A stretch of 64,000 nt of DNA from positions 186,001 through 250,000 of the forward strand of contig JAQGEQ010000263.1 of the NCBI GenBank assembly GCA_034620365.1. Direction: 5' to 3'. The stretch comes from Pegea sp. RAD2-039. Taxonomy: Eukaryota; Chordata; Thaliacea; Salpida; Salpidae. Shown here piece after piece: positions 31,875 through 43,680 of the stretch. The stretch's first letter is position 1, and each line of letters starts with the position of its first letter. The position numbers and the translations under genes were made by a program. Under the pieces are notes generated by a model that saw only the letters and a list, made by a program, of their open reading frames with translations, searched no databases and had not been told where the DNA came from.

Positions 31875-33332
31875 ATGAGTAATATTTACATCAAGGAGCC
31901 GCCAACATGTGGTAAGGTCCTCGTACATACCTCACTTGGTGATTTAGACTTTGAATTATGGTCTAAAGAGGCCCCAAAAGCTTGTAGAAACTTTGTTCAG
32001 CTTTGTATGGAAGGTTATTACAACAATTTATCTTTTCATCGAATTGTGAAGGACTTTATGATACAAGGAGGAGATCCAACAGGAACAGGAGAAGGAGGCG
32101 AATCTATTTATGGGAAGCCTTTTAAAGATGAATTTCATTCTAGACTTCGATTTGTAAGAAGAGGATTGGTTGCCATGGCAAACAGTGCCCCTAATGATAA
32201 TGGAAGTCAGTTTTTTATAACTCTTGGACCATGTAATGATCTTAATAAGAAACATACGATATTTGCTAAAGTGGCTGGCGATACAATTTATAATTTGGTG
32301 AGATTAGGAGAGGTTAATGTTGATAAGAATGAAAAACCAATAAATCCTCCAATTATAAAATGGACAAAGATTTTAGCTAATCCATTTGATGATATTGTTC
32401 CAAGGAGCACAGGTAAAAACGATAAAGACTCTAAAAGAAAGAAGGAGCGAGAAGTAAAGGCTGTTAAGAACTTCAAATTACTTTCTTTCGGTGATGAAGC
32501 TTTTGAAGATGAACAAGATTTCTCTGAGTTTGATTGTTCTGCTCCAAAAAAAAGTAAAAGTAGTCATGACTTGCTTGAAGATCCAACGCTGAGTAGTAAG
32601 ACTCTTGAAGAAGTGAAAGAGGAAAATGATGATGAGATTAAAGAATCAGACTCAATGGAGGTTAAAGTGAGCAAGATCAGGGATAAGCTTACTAATAAAG
32701 ATAAACCTGAAAATGAAGTAAAAAATGTTTGGAAAAATAATAAAGATAATGTTGAAGATGAAGTTGATTCTGTTAAAAAGTTACAACAAGAGTCAAAGAG
32801 AATTGCAAGAGAGATTCTACTTGCTAAGAAGAAAGAGAATCAGAAAGAAGAATCTAAAGAAGAAGTCAAAGAGGTAGAAGTTGTAGAAGAACCCAAAGAA
32901 GTTGACAACTCTGTATATGGTCGATATAAAGAACAAAAAAAACTGTTCAAGCAAAAAGCTAAATCTAGTAAAATTACTAAAGAAGAGAAATCCCGGAGGA
33001 CTGAAGAGCAGCTGAGCAGTTTTCTTGCTAAATTAAATCATTTAAAATCGACTATGAGAGAAGATGAAGATAAAGAAGATGGTGAAGAAGAAGTTGAAGA
33101 AAATATAGAGGAAAAGAAAGAAGATAAATTAAATACATCTATGAATAAATGGTTCATCAAATCATTTGTAAGTGAAAAAGATGAATTGAGAGATGCTAAA
33201 GATATGAATAGAGAAGTAAATGAAGATCGGTATCACTTGTATGATCCCAGGAATCCAATTAATCAACGAAAAAGTGGGGTTCTAAACACCCCAAAAGGAC
33301 CTAAATTTTCACATAAAAATAAATATAAGTAA
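31875..33332 (+). CDS. CWC27: CWC27, spliceosome-associated cyclophilin
   Basis: Intronless 485-aa frame. CWC27 is a cyclophilin-like component of activated spliceosomes (Bact) partnering CWC22. Residues about 10-170 form the cyclophilin fold: VLVHTSLGDLDFELW, FHRIVKDFMIQGGDPTGTG, GLVAMANSAPNDNGSQFFIT, NKKHTIFAKV. The FHR arginine is present, but the position of the tryptophan of active cyclophilin A (before the KHTIF block) is not Trp, as in CWC27 proteins, which have little isomerase activity. The second half is highly charged Lys/Glu coiled coil with a conserved C-terminal block near residue 440 (NTSMNKWFIKSF, then YDPRNPINQRK). An AG at 31872-31873 lies 1 nt before the ATG. The next gene, PTIP, starts 265 bp after the stop on the same strand. 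Confidence 0.96.
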   Translation: MSNIYIKEPPTCGKVLVHTSLGDLDFELWSKEAPKACRNFVQLCMEGYYNNLSFHRIVKDFMIQGGDPTGTGEGGESIYGKPFKDEFHSRLRFVRRGLVAMANSAPNDNGSQFFITLGPCNDLNKKHTIFAKVAGDTIYNLVRLGEVNVDKNEKPINPPIIKWTKILANPFDDIVPRSTGKNDKDSKRKKEREVKAVKNFKLLSFGDEAFEDEQDFSEFDCSAPKKSKSSHDLLEDPTLSSKTLEEVKEENDDEIKESDSMEVKVSKIRDKLTNKDKPENEVKNVWKNNKDNVEDEVDSVKKLQQESKRIAREILLAKKKENQKEESKEEVKEVEVVEEPKEVDNSVYGRYKEQKKLFKQKAKSSKITKEEKSRRTEEQLSSFLAKLNHLKSTMREDEDKEDGEEEVEENIEEKKEDKLNTSMNKWFIKSFVSEKDELRDAKDMNREVNEDRYHLYDPRNPINQRKSGVLNTPKGPKFSHKNKYK

Positions 33333-33597
33333 TAGAACTAGGTAGAAAAAGTTTATGGATAATCAGATGAAGTCTTTTTATTCTCTTCTACAAGAACTTG
33401 ATCTGATTAAAGATCATTTTAAGACTTGATTTCGTCTTCTCATTTTGAAATAATTCTTTTTCAAGATGAACTGTTCCTATGTATTGTTGATAATCTATTA
33501 ATAGTTTATTCAATTTACTTGGTAAAGTTTTTTTAAATATCAATTTTGCAGATTTTTTTAGAAATATGTTTTATCTATTTTAATAAAGCAGCTTCTT

Positions 33598-36500
33598 ATG
33601 GCGTCTAAAACTGACTCTGAGAATAAAATATTTAAATCTGTCCGATATTATTTAATTGGATCACTAGAAGATAGTGTGAGTATCTTTGAATATCTTTTTA
33701 ATAAGACCTTAATCTTTAAAATCATTTTTAGAAACTTGTAATTTTTAAACTGTTTTAATTTATTTTATAATTTTTTTTTTATTTTAATTACAAAAATAAA
33801 TTTAAAGAAAATGAAAATAAAAAGTTCAGTTTTAAGAAAAATGTGAAAATATTTGTGAAATTACTGTCTTTAATTCTCAGTATATATTGTCTGATATAAA
33901 AATCTATTTTTGAAATTTAAATTAAACAATTCTATCATCTTTGTTTATCTGATAAATTTCAGGTGAAAAAGAAACTATCTGATGGTGGAGCAAAGGCAGA
34001 AACGTACCTCTCACCTTTAGTAACCCATGCTTTTCTTACCAACAATCATACATGTACAGCAGAACAAGCAGCTGATGTCTTTCAAATTCCAGTGATAACT
34101 GTAATTACCAAACTTCAAATTAAGATCATAAAAGTTTAATCTGAACTTATTTTTCAGCCTGACTGGGTTCTTCTAAGTGACGAATGTAGAAAGCTACTAC
34201 CGTATCCTTTTATTTATTTATTTTATTCAACGTATGGCTGCGAGTGATAAATTCTGCAGCTCTTATAATGAAAAAGTCTTAAGTATCACAATTTATCAAA
34301 ATTAATATAGAAATAGAAAAACTTTAGAAATAGAGACATCAGTAAGTTTAAATTTGAAATCAAAAATAATAAAATAATTGAAGTAACTTGTTAAGAAAAT
34401 TACTTCAACCTTAGATGTAGTGATGGAATCGGGGAGAAAATTCTAAAGAATGGTTATTCCCCCAAATTAGAAATCTTGAAATATCTTGAAATGATTTTCT
34501 TTTTCCTGAACTTTCTTTCAATAGTACCAAAGCTTTTAATGCTTACAAACCAAACTTGTTTCAAAAGTGCCTCTTTTGCTTTTCACAACTTTCGAAAAAA
34601 GACAAAGAAAGTTTGTGGGGGTTAATCACTGCACATGGAGGTAGATGTCAATCAAAACTAGATGAAAAATGCACGCATCTTATAGTTGCTAAACCATTAG
34701 GAGTAAGTTATTTCAAAAATATTGATAAATAATATTTAAATATCAGTTTTATCAATTTTTTATTCGTTTAAGGACAAATATAATGAAGCAATTAAACACC
34801 CTGCTACAATCTCCACAATTACCCCAGACTGGGTGGTCGATACTGTCAATAAAAAGATCTTTCAAGACGTGTCTTTATATAACACCCAAAATGTTATTCT
34901 TCCTGAAACAAAAGGTGAAAAGAAAATTGAATAAGATGAAATATTTCAACTAAATTTATCTTTATAGAAAAATCGATGAAAATTGATTCAAAAGACATTA
35001 CAGATAAAATTACTGAAAATACAAAAGCGTTGGCAGTTTCAGGTATAACCAACCATATCCACAAGATAGATGTAATTACTTGCTATACAGGTAATATGGA
35101 GACACCAGCAACTGGTGTTGTACTTGCTACTGTCACCATCACCATGTCTACAAGCTCACAAAGTGTTTCAACAACCACAACAGCAAATAATAAATTGACA
35201 TTAGAACAATCGAAGGCAACATTAGCATCTTCATCTCTTACACCAACTCTTAAGGTAACTTTCAACGAGTTTCTAGATATTAAAATTCAATTTATTCAAC
35301 TTGTAGACTGAAACTTCAAACCCATTGGTTGGTATGAGCATCACACAAGCGATTTATATGAAGCAGCAAATGCAGAAACAGTCGAATTTGAATCCAACTT
35401 TAGTGAAACAAGAACAAGGCATTCAAAAATTAACAACAAAAGATTTACAACAAATACAGAAACAAACAACCAATCAACAAGTTGTTACAACTCAGTAAGT
35501 TGCAAACATTCTTGTGTTTCATCTTCAACTTCTAATTGTTTTTAGACATCTACAACTTGTAAGTGGTCCTTCTCAGCAGGTTTGACCAACTAAATCAACC
35601 AATTAAATTGGTTTAAAACCATTTTTTGTTTTATAGACTGTAGCAGCAGACCAGCAACTTGCCACTAATGTTGTTATGCAAAGGTAAACTCAAAATTATT
35701 TCAATAAACATTAATTTCATCAAAAAAAATATTTCAGTCGCTTCCCACTAAATACTGATACAAAACTGTATCAGCAAAATACTTCAGCCAATCAGAACAA
35801 CGGAATCAACATTAACAGTTCACCATTACAAAAACAAAACATGAAGCTAAACGTAGGTGGTGTAGTTCGACCAGCTAACCAAATGGTCATGACCCCCAAC
35901 CAACAATCAAACTTTGCCATCATGTCAACCCAAAATGCTAATTTAATGTCACAACAAACCAATTTGTCTGGACAAGTAAGTTTCGGGTCAATTTGGTTAC
36001 AAACTTGAATGTATTCTTTCAGTGTATTCAACAAACAAACAATCCAACAAGCTTACATCAACGTCAACAAAGTTTTTTACCTGCTGTTCAACAACAAATC
36101 ATTTACGGAAATCCAGTTCAACAACATCAAATTCTACAACAACAACATATAATAAATCCAACACAACAACAAAACCAATCTAGTGTGATGCAAACCACTT
36201 TTACTAATCAGGTATTTACATCAGATCAGTTTAAACACGTGTCAACAAACAGGGTTTAAAAGGGACAACCCCAACAGACTGTTGGAAGTACTTCGAATGT
36301 TATGAATGAACGAGTGGCAGGTACAAACCAGCAAACACCAATGGAAGTAACCAACAACCAGCTACAACAACCACATGTTTTTATCGATGGACAAATCCAC
36401 CAACAACAACAACAATTACAATCACAACAACAAATGCAAATGCAACAAATGCAGCAGCAACAACAACAAATGCAACAACAGCAAATGCAGCAACAACAAC

Positions 36501-39500
36501 AACAAATGCTACAACAACAATCACAAACAGCAATGTTTGTAGTCTCTAACAACCAACAAATCCCAATGCAAACCCAACACAACCTCAACCAACATCAATC
36601 ACAAGTCAGTCTCTATCCTCTAAAAACCCACAACCAAATCACAATCACATTTCTCAGCAGCAGCAACCTATAACGCCATCTAGTGGGAATTTGACGCGCT
36701 TCCCGTCTTCTACATCTTTAGAAGCTGCTGGAATGTCAGGAATTTCACCAATAGCTCTTCAACAAGGTTTGTTGAATGCAGCACAGATGAAACCAGATCA
36801 ACCAGCCCTTGTGCACCCTAGTCTGCAAGGGGAACTGTTCCCTAAGAGTGAGTTCTTTGGCAGAACTAATATTAGTAAGTATTGTTTAGCTGTGTTAGAG
36901 TCTGAAGCTGCATAACTAACAAATTCATATTTTGCCAACTACCTCATCAACTTTTTCTCCGTATTTTGTGTCTTTTGAGGTAGGTAAAAACGCGCGTAAA
37001 TCTGTTAAAGAATCGCTAGAAAGATTTCAATCGTTTACTTGGATTAAAATTTAGATTTTTAGACTTAAAGTGGTTAGAGAGATTGGATTATTAGGTTCAT
37101 ATTTGGAGTTCTGTCTGTCTGATGCAACTAATATTTTTGGTGTAAAGGGTGTCATTAGTTGAACAGCATGTCATATCTACTACTACTTCGTCGCCTAATT
37201 TCAATATGACCATTTTGTAGCAGGTAGTTCGACTACAAGTGGAAATCAGAATCAAAAGAAGAAGTCACGTGCTCGTAAAAAAACGACTGAATCTGTTCCA
37301 GGGGAAGCACCAGACGCGAAACAGCGCCCGAAAGCGCGAACTAACCGAAAGGTGATTAATTAATTGAAGTTATTTTGTAACTAACTCGAAAAACCGTTTG
37401 TAGAAATCAACAAAATCTTCAACTAGTGCTCCTCAACCACAAATGTATACTGGACGTAAGTACATCACGTGATTAAGTTTCTCGTAACCTGATTGGACGA
37501 TTTCCAACAGCTCGTTCATCTGTAGTACATCATATAAACCCAGGTGGTCCATTTCCATTCCAACCTAACCAGGCTGCTGTACCTCCTCAATATTTTCCAA
37601 CTAACTTCAATCCTCACGAACAAGTTCTTCAACAACAACGACTTCAACAACAACAACAACTACAAGTTCTTCAACAACAACAACGACTTAAACAAATGAC
37701 ACTAGCACAACAACAACAATCACAACGTCAAATGGTCCAGCAACCACAACCACAGCTGTTTCAAACAGGGGCAGTGACATTCAAACAGATTACACCGCAG
37801 ATTCAACAACAATTGACTCAATCTAAGATGATGCAGAATAACCTCATCAACAAGTCTCCTCGTTCAGCTACAACGCCCTCTAGTGACAGAAAGATGAGTT
37901 GTAACAAATCAAACGCTATGAGGGAGACAGTAGTGAAAGCTCAGCAAGAGTTGATCCGTCATAAACGTAAAGAAGAAAGTCGTAAAGATGAAGAGCGGAG
38001 AGAACAAACTCTTGGACGATTTATTGATCCTCTGACTTTAGAGATTAGTGATTCGGTTGAGAAAGATCTTTATAAGACTCATGATAGCGCTGATAAAAGT
38101 AAGTTGTGATCAAACAGTTGATCTCTTCATCATCTTTGTTCTAGTATCTTCGGATTTGTGTCTTTTGGGATGCATCTTTATGATTGATGAATATGATAAT
38201 ATTCTTCCTCCTGCAATTTCAAGAGGAATGTTTAAAAATGTAAGATCTTCTTCTTGTGGATGTTGATCTTTATCTAATCTTATCCAGATCATCCCTAAAT
38301 TTGGTGGAGTGATGTTAGATAAGGAAAATATTTCAGAAGCAACTAACTACACTCATCTACTTTGCGCCACACAAACATCAACTCTATACAAGTAACCAAC
38401 AAGTCATCTCTAAGATCTGATCTCACATCATCTGCTCTCAGGAAGTCCTTGAACGAAGGCAAAAGATGTGTGACAATTTACTGGCTTCATGATGTACTAG
38501 CACTTCGACAATTGAGACCACCTTGGTTAGCAGTCCATGTACCTGTTCCATATTCTTGGAATATTAGACCAGCTAGTAAACATGTTAGTACTGAAGATTT
38601 GTTGATCAGAACCTCATCCGAGGTGTTTGTAGGTTGTTTCTACCACTGGATTCCATCAAAAGGAAAGAGAATTGATTAAATCTATGATTCATGTAGCTGG
38701 TGGTCATTTCACTTCATGTCTAACTAGAAACTCAACTGTTCTTATCTGTAAAAAGTAATTTCAGCTCTTCTGAAATCCAATCCTAATCCTCATCTGATGC
38801 AGATTAGTTGGATTGAAACACGGGAAGGCTTGTGAATGGAATATCCCGTGTGTTACGCTGGAATGGCTTCGCGATATCCTCTCTTCTGATACTCCGAGTC
38901 CTTCTCAACCAGATGAGGATTACACTCGAATATCTGAAACCGACTTCGAGAGAGTCACTGAAAAAGGATTTTTATTGGACGTCAAAAGAGCATCCAGTCT
39001 TCTAGGTAACTGATCTTAAGATGAAGATCAGATGATGATGAGTTGATGTATGAATAGATGCCTGGAAGACTCCTTTGGTGATCTCAGAAGAGATTTTGCG
39101 CGCCGCTAAAGTGAAGAAAGTGTTACAAGCTTCGAGCGTTGTGGTTTCCACGGCAACCACTCAGATGCAGTCAGTCTACAAACCATTTCCTCGGATTTCA
39201 TTCACCGGTTTCCAACCTCGTGAAGTTATCGAGATGAAAAGCGTAACTACTAGCAACCGCGTAACCGATTCGTTGCTATTGACAACTGTCATCAACTACA
39301 GAAGCTGTCCAAGTTACCCGGATGTCGATTCATCGAGCGATCTGACTTGTGTACTCATTTGATCTCAAAGAAGATTGTTCGAACCCAGAAGTTCCTCTCG
39401 TGTGTGTCTTCCGGATCTCACATCCTCTCTCATCAATGGGTTGAAGATTCGGTGATCTCCAACGGATTTGTCGGTAAGATCAGTTGCTCCTCATCATGAA

Positions 39501-40014
39501 GTGATCTCAACATCTTCATCAGCTGAAGATAACTACGGATTAATCGACTCTAAGTCGGAAGAAGTCTTCAAATTTTCATTAAAAGAAAGTTTGAAGCGCG
39601 CAAGAGCGAAACCTATTTTCTGGGTAAGAAACCTCCTCCTCTTGATCACTTCTTGATCCTCATCATCTTCTAGAACTGCATCTTCTTCCTTACTTCTAAA
39701 ATTCAACCGGATCACAACACACTCTCAGAGTTGATTAGTTGTGGAGGAGGATGTACGATCCAAAAGTTGCCCACAATCTCTGAATTAAAACATTTACAAA
39801 CAAGAACGGTGAGATTCTGTAATCAAATCCCCATCTTCATCTTTGTGTCTTCCAGGATGCAAATAGAAATGATCGGATCTTTATCGTGTCTTGCCCTGCT
39901 GATCACGAAGTCTACCAACAGATTAAAAGAGAAGGGGTTATAGTACACAATGTGGAACTCATCTTAACTAGTGCTCTTAAACAACAACTTGATGAAGAAT
40001 TGTATCGTTTGTGA
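33598..40014 (+). CDS. PAXIP1: PTIP (PAX-interacting protein 1), six BRCT domains
   Basis: PTIP couples PAX proteins and KMT2C/D (MLL3/4) H3K4 methyltransferase complexes and binds phosphorylated 53BP1 in DNA repair. The multi-exon gene begins MASKTDSENKIFKSVRYYLI. BRCT1 spans about 33.6-34.2 kb (PDWVLLSDECRKLLP) and BRCT2 34.5-34.9 kb (LWGLITAHGGRCQ, CTHLIVAKPLG, ITPDWVVDTVNKK). The Gln-rich centre runs 35.3-37.9 kb and includes a long polyQ/QM run. BRCT3 to BRCT6 span 38.3-40.0 kb (CVTIYWLHDVLALRQ, IPCVTLEWLRDIL, CVSSGSHILSHQWVEDSVI, and the terminal GVIVHNVELILTSALKQQLD). The tail matches the family end (VHNAEFVLTGVLTQ). An AG at 33590-33591 lies 6 nt before the ATG and directly follows an AATAAA. 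The intron at 34202-34524 carries a repeat family B copy. From about 36 kb the gene is GC-richer with short introns. Some central exon boundaries are uncertain. Confidence 0.92.
34204..34330 (-). repeat. Dispersed repeat family B, copy 2, inside a PTIP intron
   Basis: Begins within about 10 bp of the donor of the second PTIP intron (exon end at 34201). On the minus strand it ends in the AATAAATAAATA-type tail, preceded by a block around ATCACTCGCAGCCATACG. It aligns with copy 1 near 8405 over roughly 120 bp with gaps. Confidence 0.55.
36397..36535 (+). repeat. CAA/CAG-rich polyglutamine tract in PTIP
   Basis: Imperfect trinucleotide array of CAA and CAG broken by ATG (Met) and CTA/TTA (Leu) codons, encoding runs of Gln with Q-M and Q-L interruptions. 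A glutamine-rich centre is typical of PTIP. The mixed CAA/CAG codons would limit slippage compared with a pure repeat. Confidence 0.9.
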
Positions 40015-41440
40015 TTTTCATCTTTTTCATTTTCTGCTTTTTTACTTGAGATGATTTGGAAATGGTAAAGAATAGTTTTAAACTATTTCATATTAAAATA
40101 AATCTTTGAACATTCTCTAGTCTTGATCTCATCGTAAATAAGAGATTTTTAAGATCAGAGCATCACAGATTTATTCGAAACTTTAGTTTTGATGCATTTA
40201 TTTCAGCAATACAAGTTTCTTAGGTAGTAGCATGTTGTAGTGCAGATAGGTTAGTCTATCGAATACTATTTCAACTATAATACAATTAGAATTTCAAATA
40301 ATTTATTGATGATAAAAAAAAATTAACTCAAAGAGAAAAAATCAATTTTTCTGGTAAGAAAAATTATAAATTTTTAGCTACAAATACCAACAACTTTATC
40401 AGCGTTCATCTCATTTCTAAAGTTAGAAGCAACTTCAATATTTTATCATCTAAAGTTTATTTGATAAATATATTCTTATGTTTGCTATCAACAGGGTTTA
40501 TCAAAGTGTTTCTGTTTTTAAGCTTGATATTTAATTCACAATTACATAACTGAATAAAGCCGCTTTTTATGTTTTCACCAAATACATTTAACTTTTGATA
40601 ATTACTTGTGATAAATTCAAATGTTTGAAAAATCAGTTTTAGTTTAGATTATCAAGCAGAAATAGATTGAATTTCGTTTATCATAATTTGCTTTTAGTAG
40701 CTGAAGTACTGCTAGCTTTCATTCTTCATGTTTATCTACAGATAAACTCTTAATTTCAAAAATACACTCTACGAGGTTGTCTACTGCCTTTTTTTAATTC
40801 CTTAAAAGTTTTCTAGCCTTAGGACTTTTTGAAAAGCTCTTTATTCTACATTCTTAAAGTACTGTGTCATTAAAATTAGCTGACACATTCAAGAGATAGT
40901 TGTTCAAACGCTGGCTCAATAAATCATAAGAAGTAAATGAGTTTAAAAGAAGTAAACCAGTTGTATCTTTTGAAACTAATTTGCTTAAACGTTTGTGAAA
41001 AATAAATAAATCAGTTTTTATAATGTCTGTATAAGATCGTTAATGATTGTTGCTGTTGATGGTTCTGGAAAAACTCATTGCTAATACCTCAGAAAACTTT
41101 TGTTATATAAAGAAATAATTGTTTCTACGCCACATTAGATTAAGATTACTTTGCAGTTTTGCAAATTAATTTTCTATTTTCAAAAAATCTTTGTGGAAAT
41201 TCTGGTTTTCAATCAGAATTTTGATTGGAAAATAATCACTTGCTATGATAAAGATATGTTTTTTTTTAAGTTGATTGTAACTCTGTTAATAGTAAATTCT
41301 TGATTTACATTATTAGCATTACTCTATCATCTCACTTTAAATAGCACATTTATGTTTCCAAAATCTTTACAAAATCAATTAACTTTGTCTTCCTTATTAT
41401 AAAGATATTTCATTCTAAGGATCCATGCTTTTTTATCAAT
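40015..41440. other. Intergenic region after PTIP
   Basis: About 1.4 kb of AT-rich sequence without a recognisable exon, between the PTIP stop and the retrotransposon relics. The first part is expected to be the PTIP 3' UTR (AATAAATC at about 40097). Confidence 0.45.
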
Positions 41441-41444
41441 CTTT

Positions 41445-41960
41445 TTAAATTGTACGTACGTCCAATTCTTGAGTACAATGTTAGTGCATGGATGCCATAT
41501 CAAGTTGGTGATATCAAAAAATCGAATCTGTTCACGCCACATTTACGAGATTGGTATGCAAAAACTAAATATTAAATACAATAATTACAAGCATCGTCTT
41601 AGCTTCTTCAATTTAGATACTTTAGAAATTCAGCAGATCAAATACGACTTAATTCTTATTTTTAAAATTATCCACAATTTAATTGACCTTCTGTTTGATG
41701 ATTTCTTTTCTATTAGTCCTTCCCTCAAGTTATATCAGCTTAGACGACACACATTACATCTTAATAAGTCTGCATCACCTGGTACGTTAATTACAGTAAA
41801 TTTTTTCTCATTCTACACAATTAGTACTTGGAACCAGCTGTCATCAGACATTGTCATGTCATATTATTAGTGGATTATGCACCAAGTTATGCTAATTATT
41901 TCAAAAGGTTTTATGAAATCGGAAATTTCACATTAGCTTCTTACAAGAAAAAACTAAGTT
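41445..41960 (+). mobile_element. Non-LTR retrotransposon relic, end of RT and post-RT region
   Basis: The frame starting near 41445 reads LYVRPILEYNVSAWMPYQVG, the hallmark end of the LINE reverse transcriptase (LYVRP-LEY--W-PY). It then breaks, and another frame (41469-41870) continues with YKHRLSFFNLDTLEIQQIKY, DLILIFKIIHNLID, TLHLNKS, then FFSFYTISTWNQLSSDIV. This is the R-RL--L-L-TLE-RR, DL---YKI-H and FFS-R----WN-LP series seen downstream of RT in CR1/L2/Jockey-like elements. Frameshifts and stops show it is inactive, and upstream endonuclease and RT are missing. Confidence 0.8.
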
Positions 41961-42444
41961 GACCCCCTCAGTTTAGTTCAGATAAGACAGTATCTGCTTT
42001 CATTAGAAAACTTGTCTTCGAACACAGTTTGTTAATAAAACCTATTTTTCCAACTCCAGAAAACCATCGATTCTTTTAAAGGCTTATTAGCAACTTGGTT
42101 GAAGAGTTGAAAGGTCGTATAGATTAGAAGATTTTACCTTTAATGAAATTATTAATCTCATAAAATTTAATGCAGTATTTGATGTTAGTTAGAATCGCTG
42201 AAAATACATTTGGATTTTAAAAACAATTGCGAGTAAATTTCGGTTGAGCTTTTTAAGTTGAGTATCCAATGAAAGATATATTAGTTTGATAACTCAGCAG
42301 ATTGTATGGATTTAAGTTGAGTATCCTATATATATATATAGACCAACTGAAAAGCATCTCAATCAACTTTTGCAAACTTCTTTCTAAATAATTACGTTCT
42401 GCTGCAACTTAATTGTTAGTGGAAAATACATTCAAAACTATAAT

Positions 42445-42770
42445 TTAAAAAATGGGCTCATGTACGTCGGATTGAAGACGTACGTCGGATTGAAGACGTA
42501 CGTCGGATTGAAGACGGACGGATCCCAAAAAACGTGTTGCATGGAGAGCTCTCAAACGTAACAGCAGCCATCCTTATTTTCGTTTTAAAAATGTATATAA
42601 GCGCGATATGAAATCGTTCAACATCGATACCAGCAAATGAGAATAAATCTTAGCAGATCGCGTCGTATGACGCTCTCTACAAACAACTAAAGGATAAAGA
42701 ACAAAATAAACATAATAGAAAAGGAAGAGACCCTAAAATTATTTGTAGTTCTTTTCATTTTAATATGACC
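42445..42770 (+). mobile_element. Second LINE relic, C-terminal end of a different element type
   Basis: Frames in this patch give KWAHVRRIED, then DGRIPKNVLHGEL, then after a frame change HPYFRFKNVYKRDMKSFNID. This matches the common C-terminal pattern RWAGHV-RM-D-RIPK--L-GEL ... GRP-LR-KD--KRDLK---I of a LINE group distinct from the one just upstream. Stops and frame changes show decay. Base composition is markedly GC-richer than the flanks, in keeping with an inserted sequence. It contains the 18-bp triplication listed separately. Confidence 0.75.
42462..42515 (+). repeat. Perfect 18-bp tandem triplication
   Basis: GTACGTCGGATTGAAGAC occurs three times head to tail (42462, 42480, 42498) with no mismatches. 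In the LINE frame each unit encodes V-R-R-I-E-D, so the triplication keeps the reading frame. Perfect identity suggests it formed more recently than the frame-breaking changes around it. Confidence 0.95.
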
Positions 42771-43680
42771 AAAAGAATATAGAGAATAAAATTTTTATAA
42801 ATTGATTTAAGATATTTGTAATGACTTTCTTTGTTTTCAAGCAAAATATTTTGTAAATTTTAATGTCGAATATAAACTATCAAGTTTTGTTTAGACGCAT
42901 GTTTTATTAAAAGTATTATTTGATATTTTTCATTTCTATTTGATAATTGAGTAATATTTTAAATTAATTTAGACTTTGAATATTTATAACAATTTTACTT
43001 TTTATAAATGATGTTAAATTAATGATAGATATATAAATATTTTGACCTTTATTTTTTATATAATTAAATATTCTATAACTTATAAATTTTTTTACTAATG
43101 AAAACCATTGATTGATTTAAATTCAAATTATTAATATTTGGTGATAATAACTTATTCCAATATTTTTATAAAAAGTTTAACTGTCTAGAAAATGTTATAT
43201 TAATTTGTTTTTAAAAATATTTTGTTTCATTACTAAAAACCTTTATTAAAAAATAATTGATTGAAATAGCTTTTATTTGTGCTTCTTAAAAGTATTTATA
43301 TTTTGTTTATTTTGCATATAGGAATAAATTATTTTATAAATAAAGCTATAAAGTATAATTAAAACATATAATTATGATAAAAACATAAGTTATATTAAAT
43401 AAAGTTAATTTAATGACAATAAATTGTTTTATATCAATTAATAATTGTATAAATTCTTATTATAGAATTCTAATTAAATTATACCTTATAGATTTCCAAA
43501 GTTGTTGTTGATAAAAGTTAACATTAAAATAGATACTATAAGCTTATAAAAGTTGACATTAGTTCACCTTTTTCACTTAAAATGGATATTATAAAACTTA
43601 CCAGTTATTTTGATATTTGAATTCTATTAAGATATAACTTTTGTATTTTACTGTTTTTTAGCTAATAAGAGAAAGATAGG
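42771..43680. other. AT-rich flank upstream of MRPS24
   Basis: About 0.9 kb of very AT-rich sequence without coding signal, which should hold the MRPS24 promoter and any outron. Confidence 0.45.

Noticed and set aside
36256..36588. Cys-rich minus-strand frame
   Set aside because: Antisense shadow of the CAA/CAG polyglutamine tract of PTIP (TGT/TGC/TTG codons).
42326..42342. TATATATA run as a promoter TATA box
   Set aside because: It is a simple AT microsatellite far from any gene start and inside a transposon-rich spacer.
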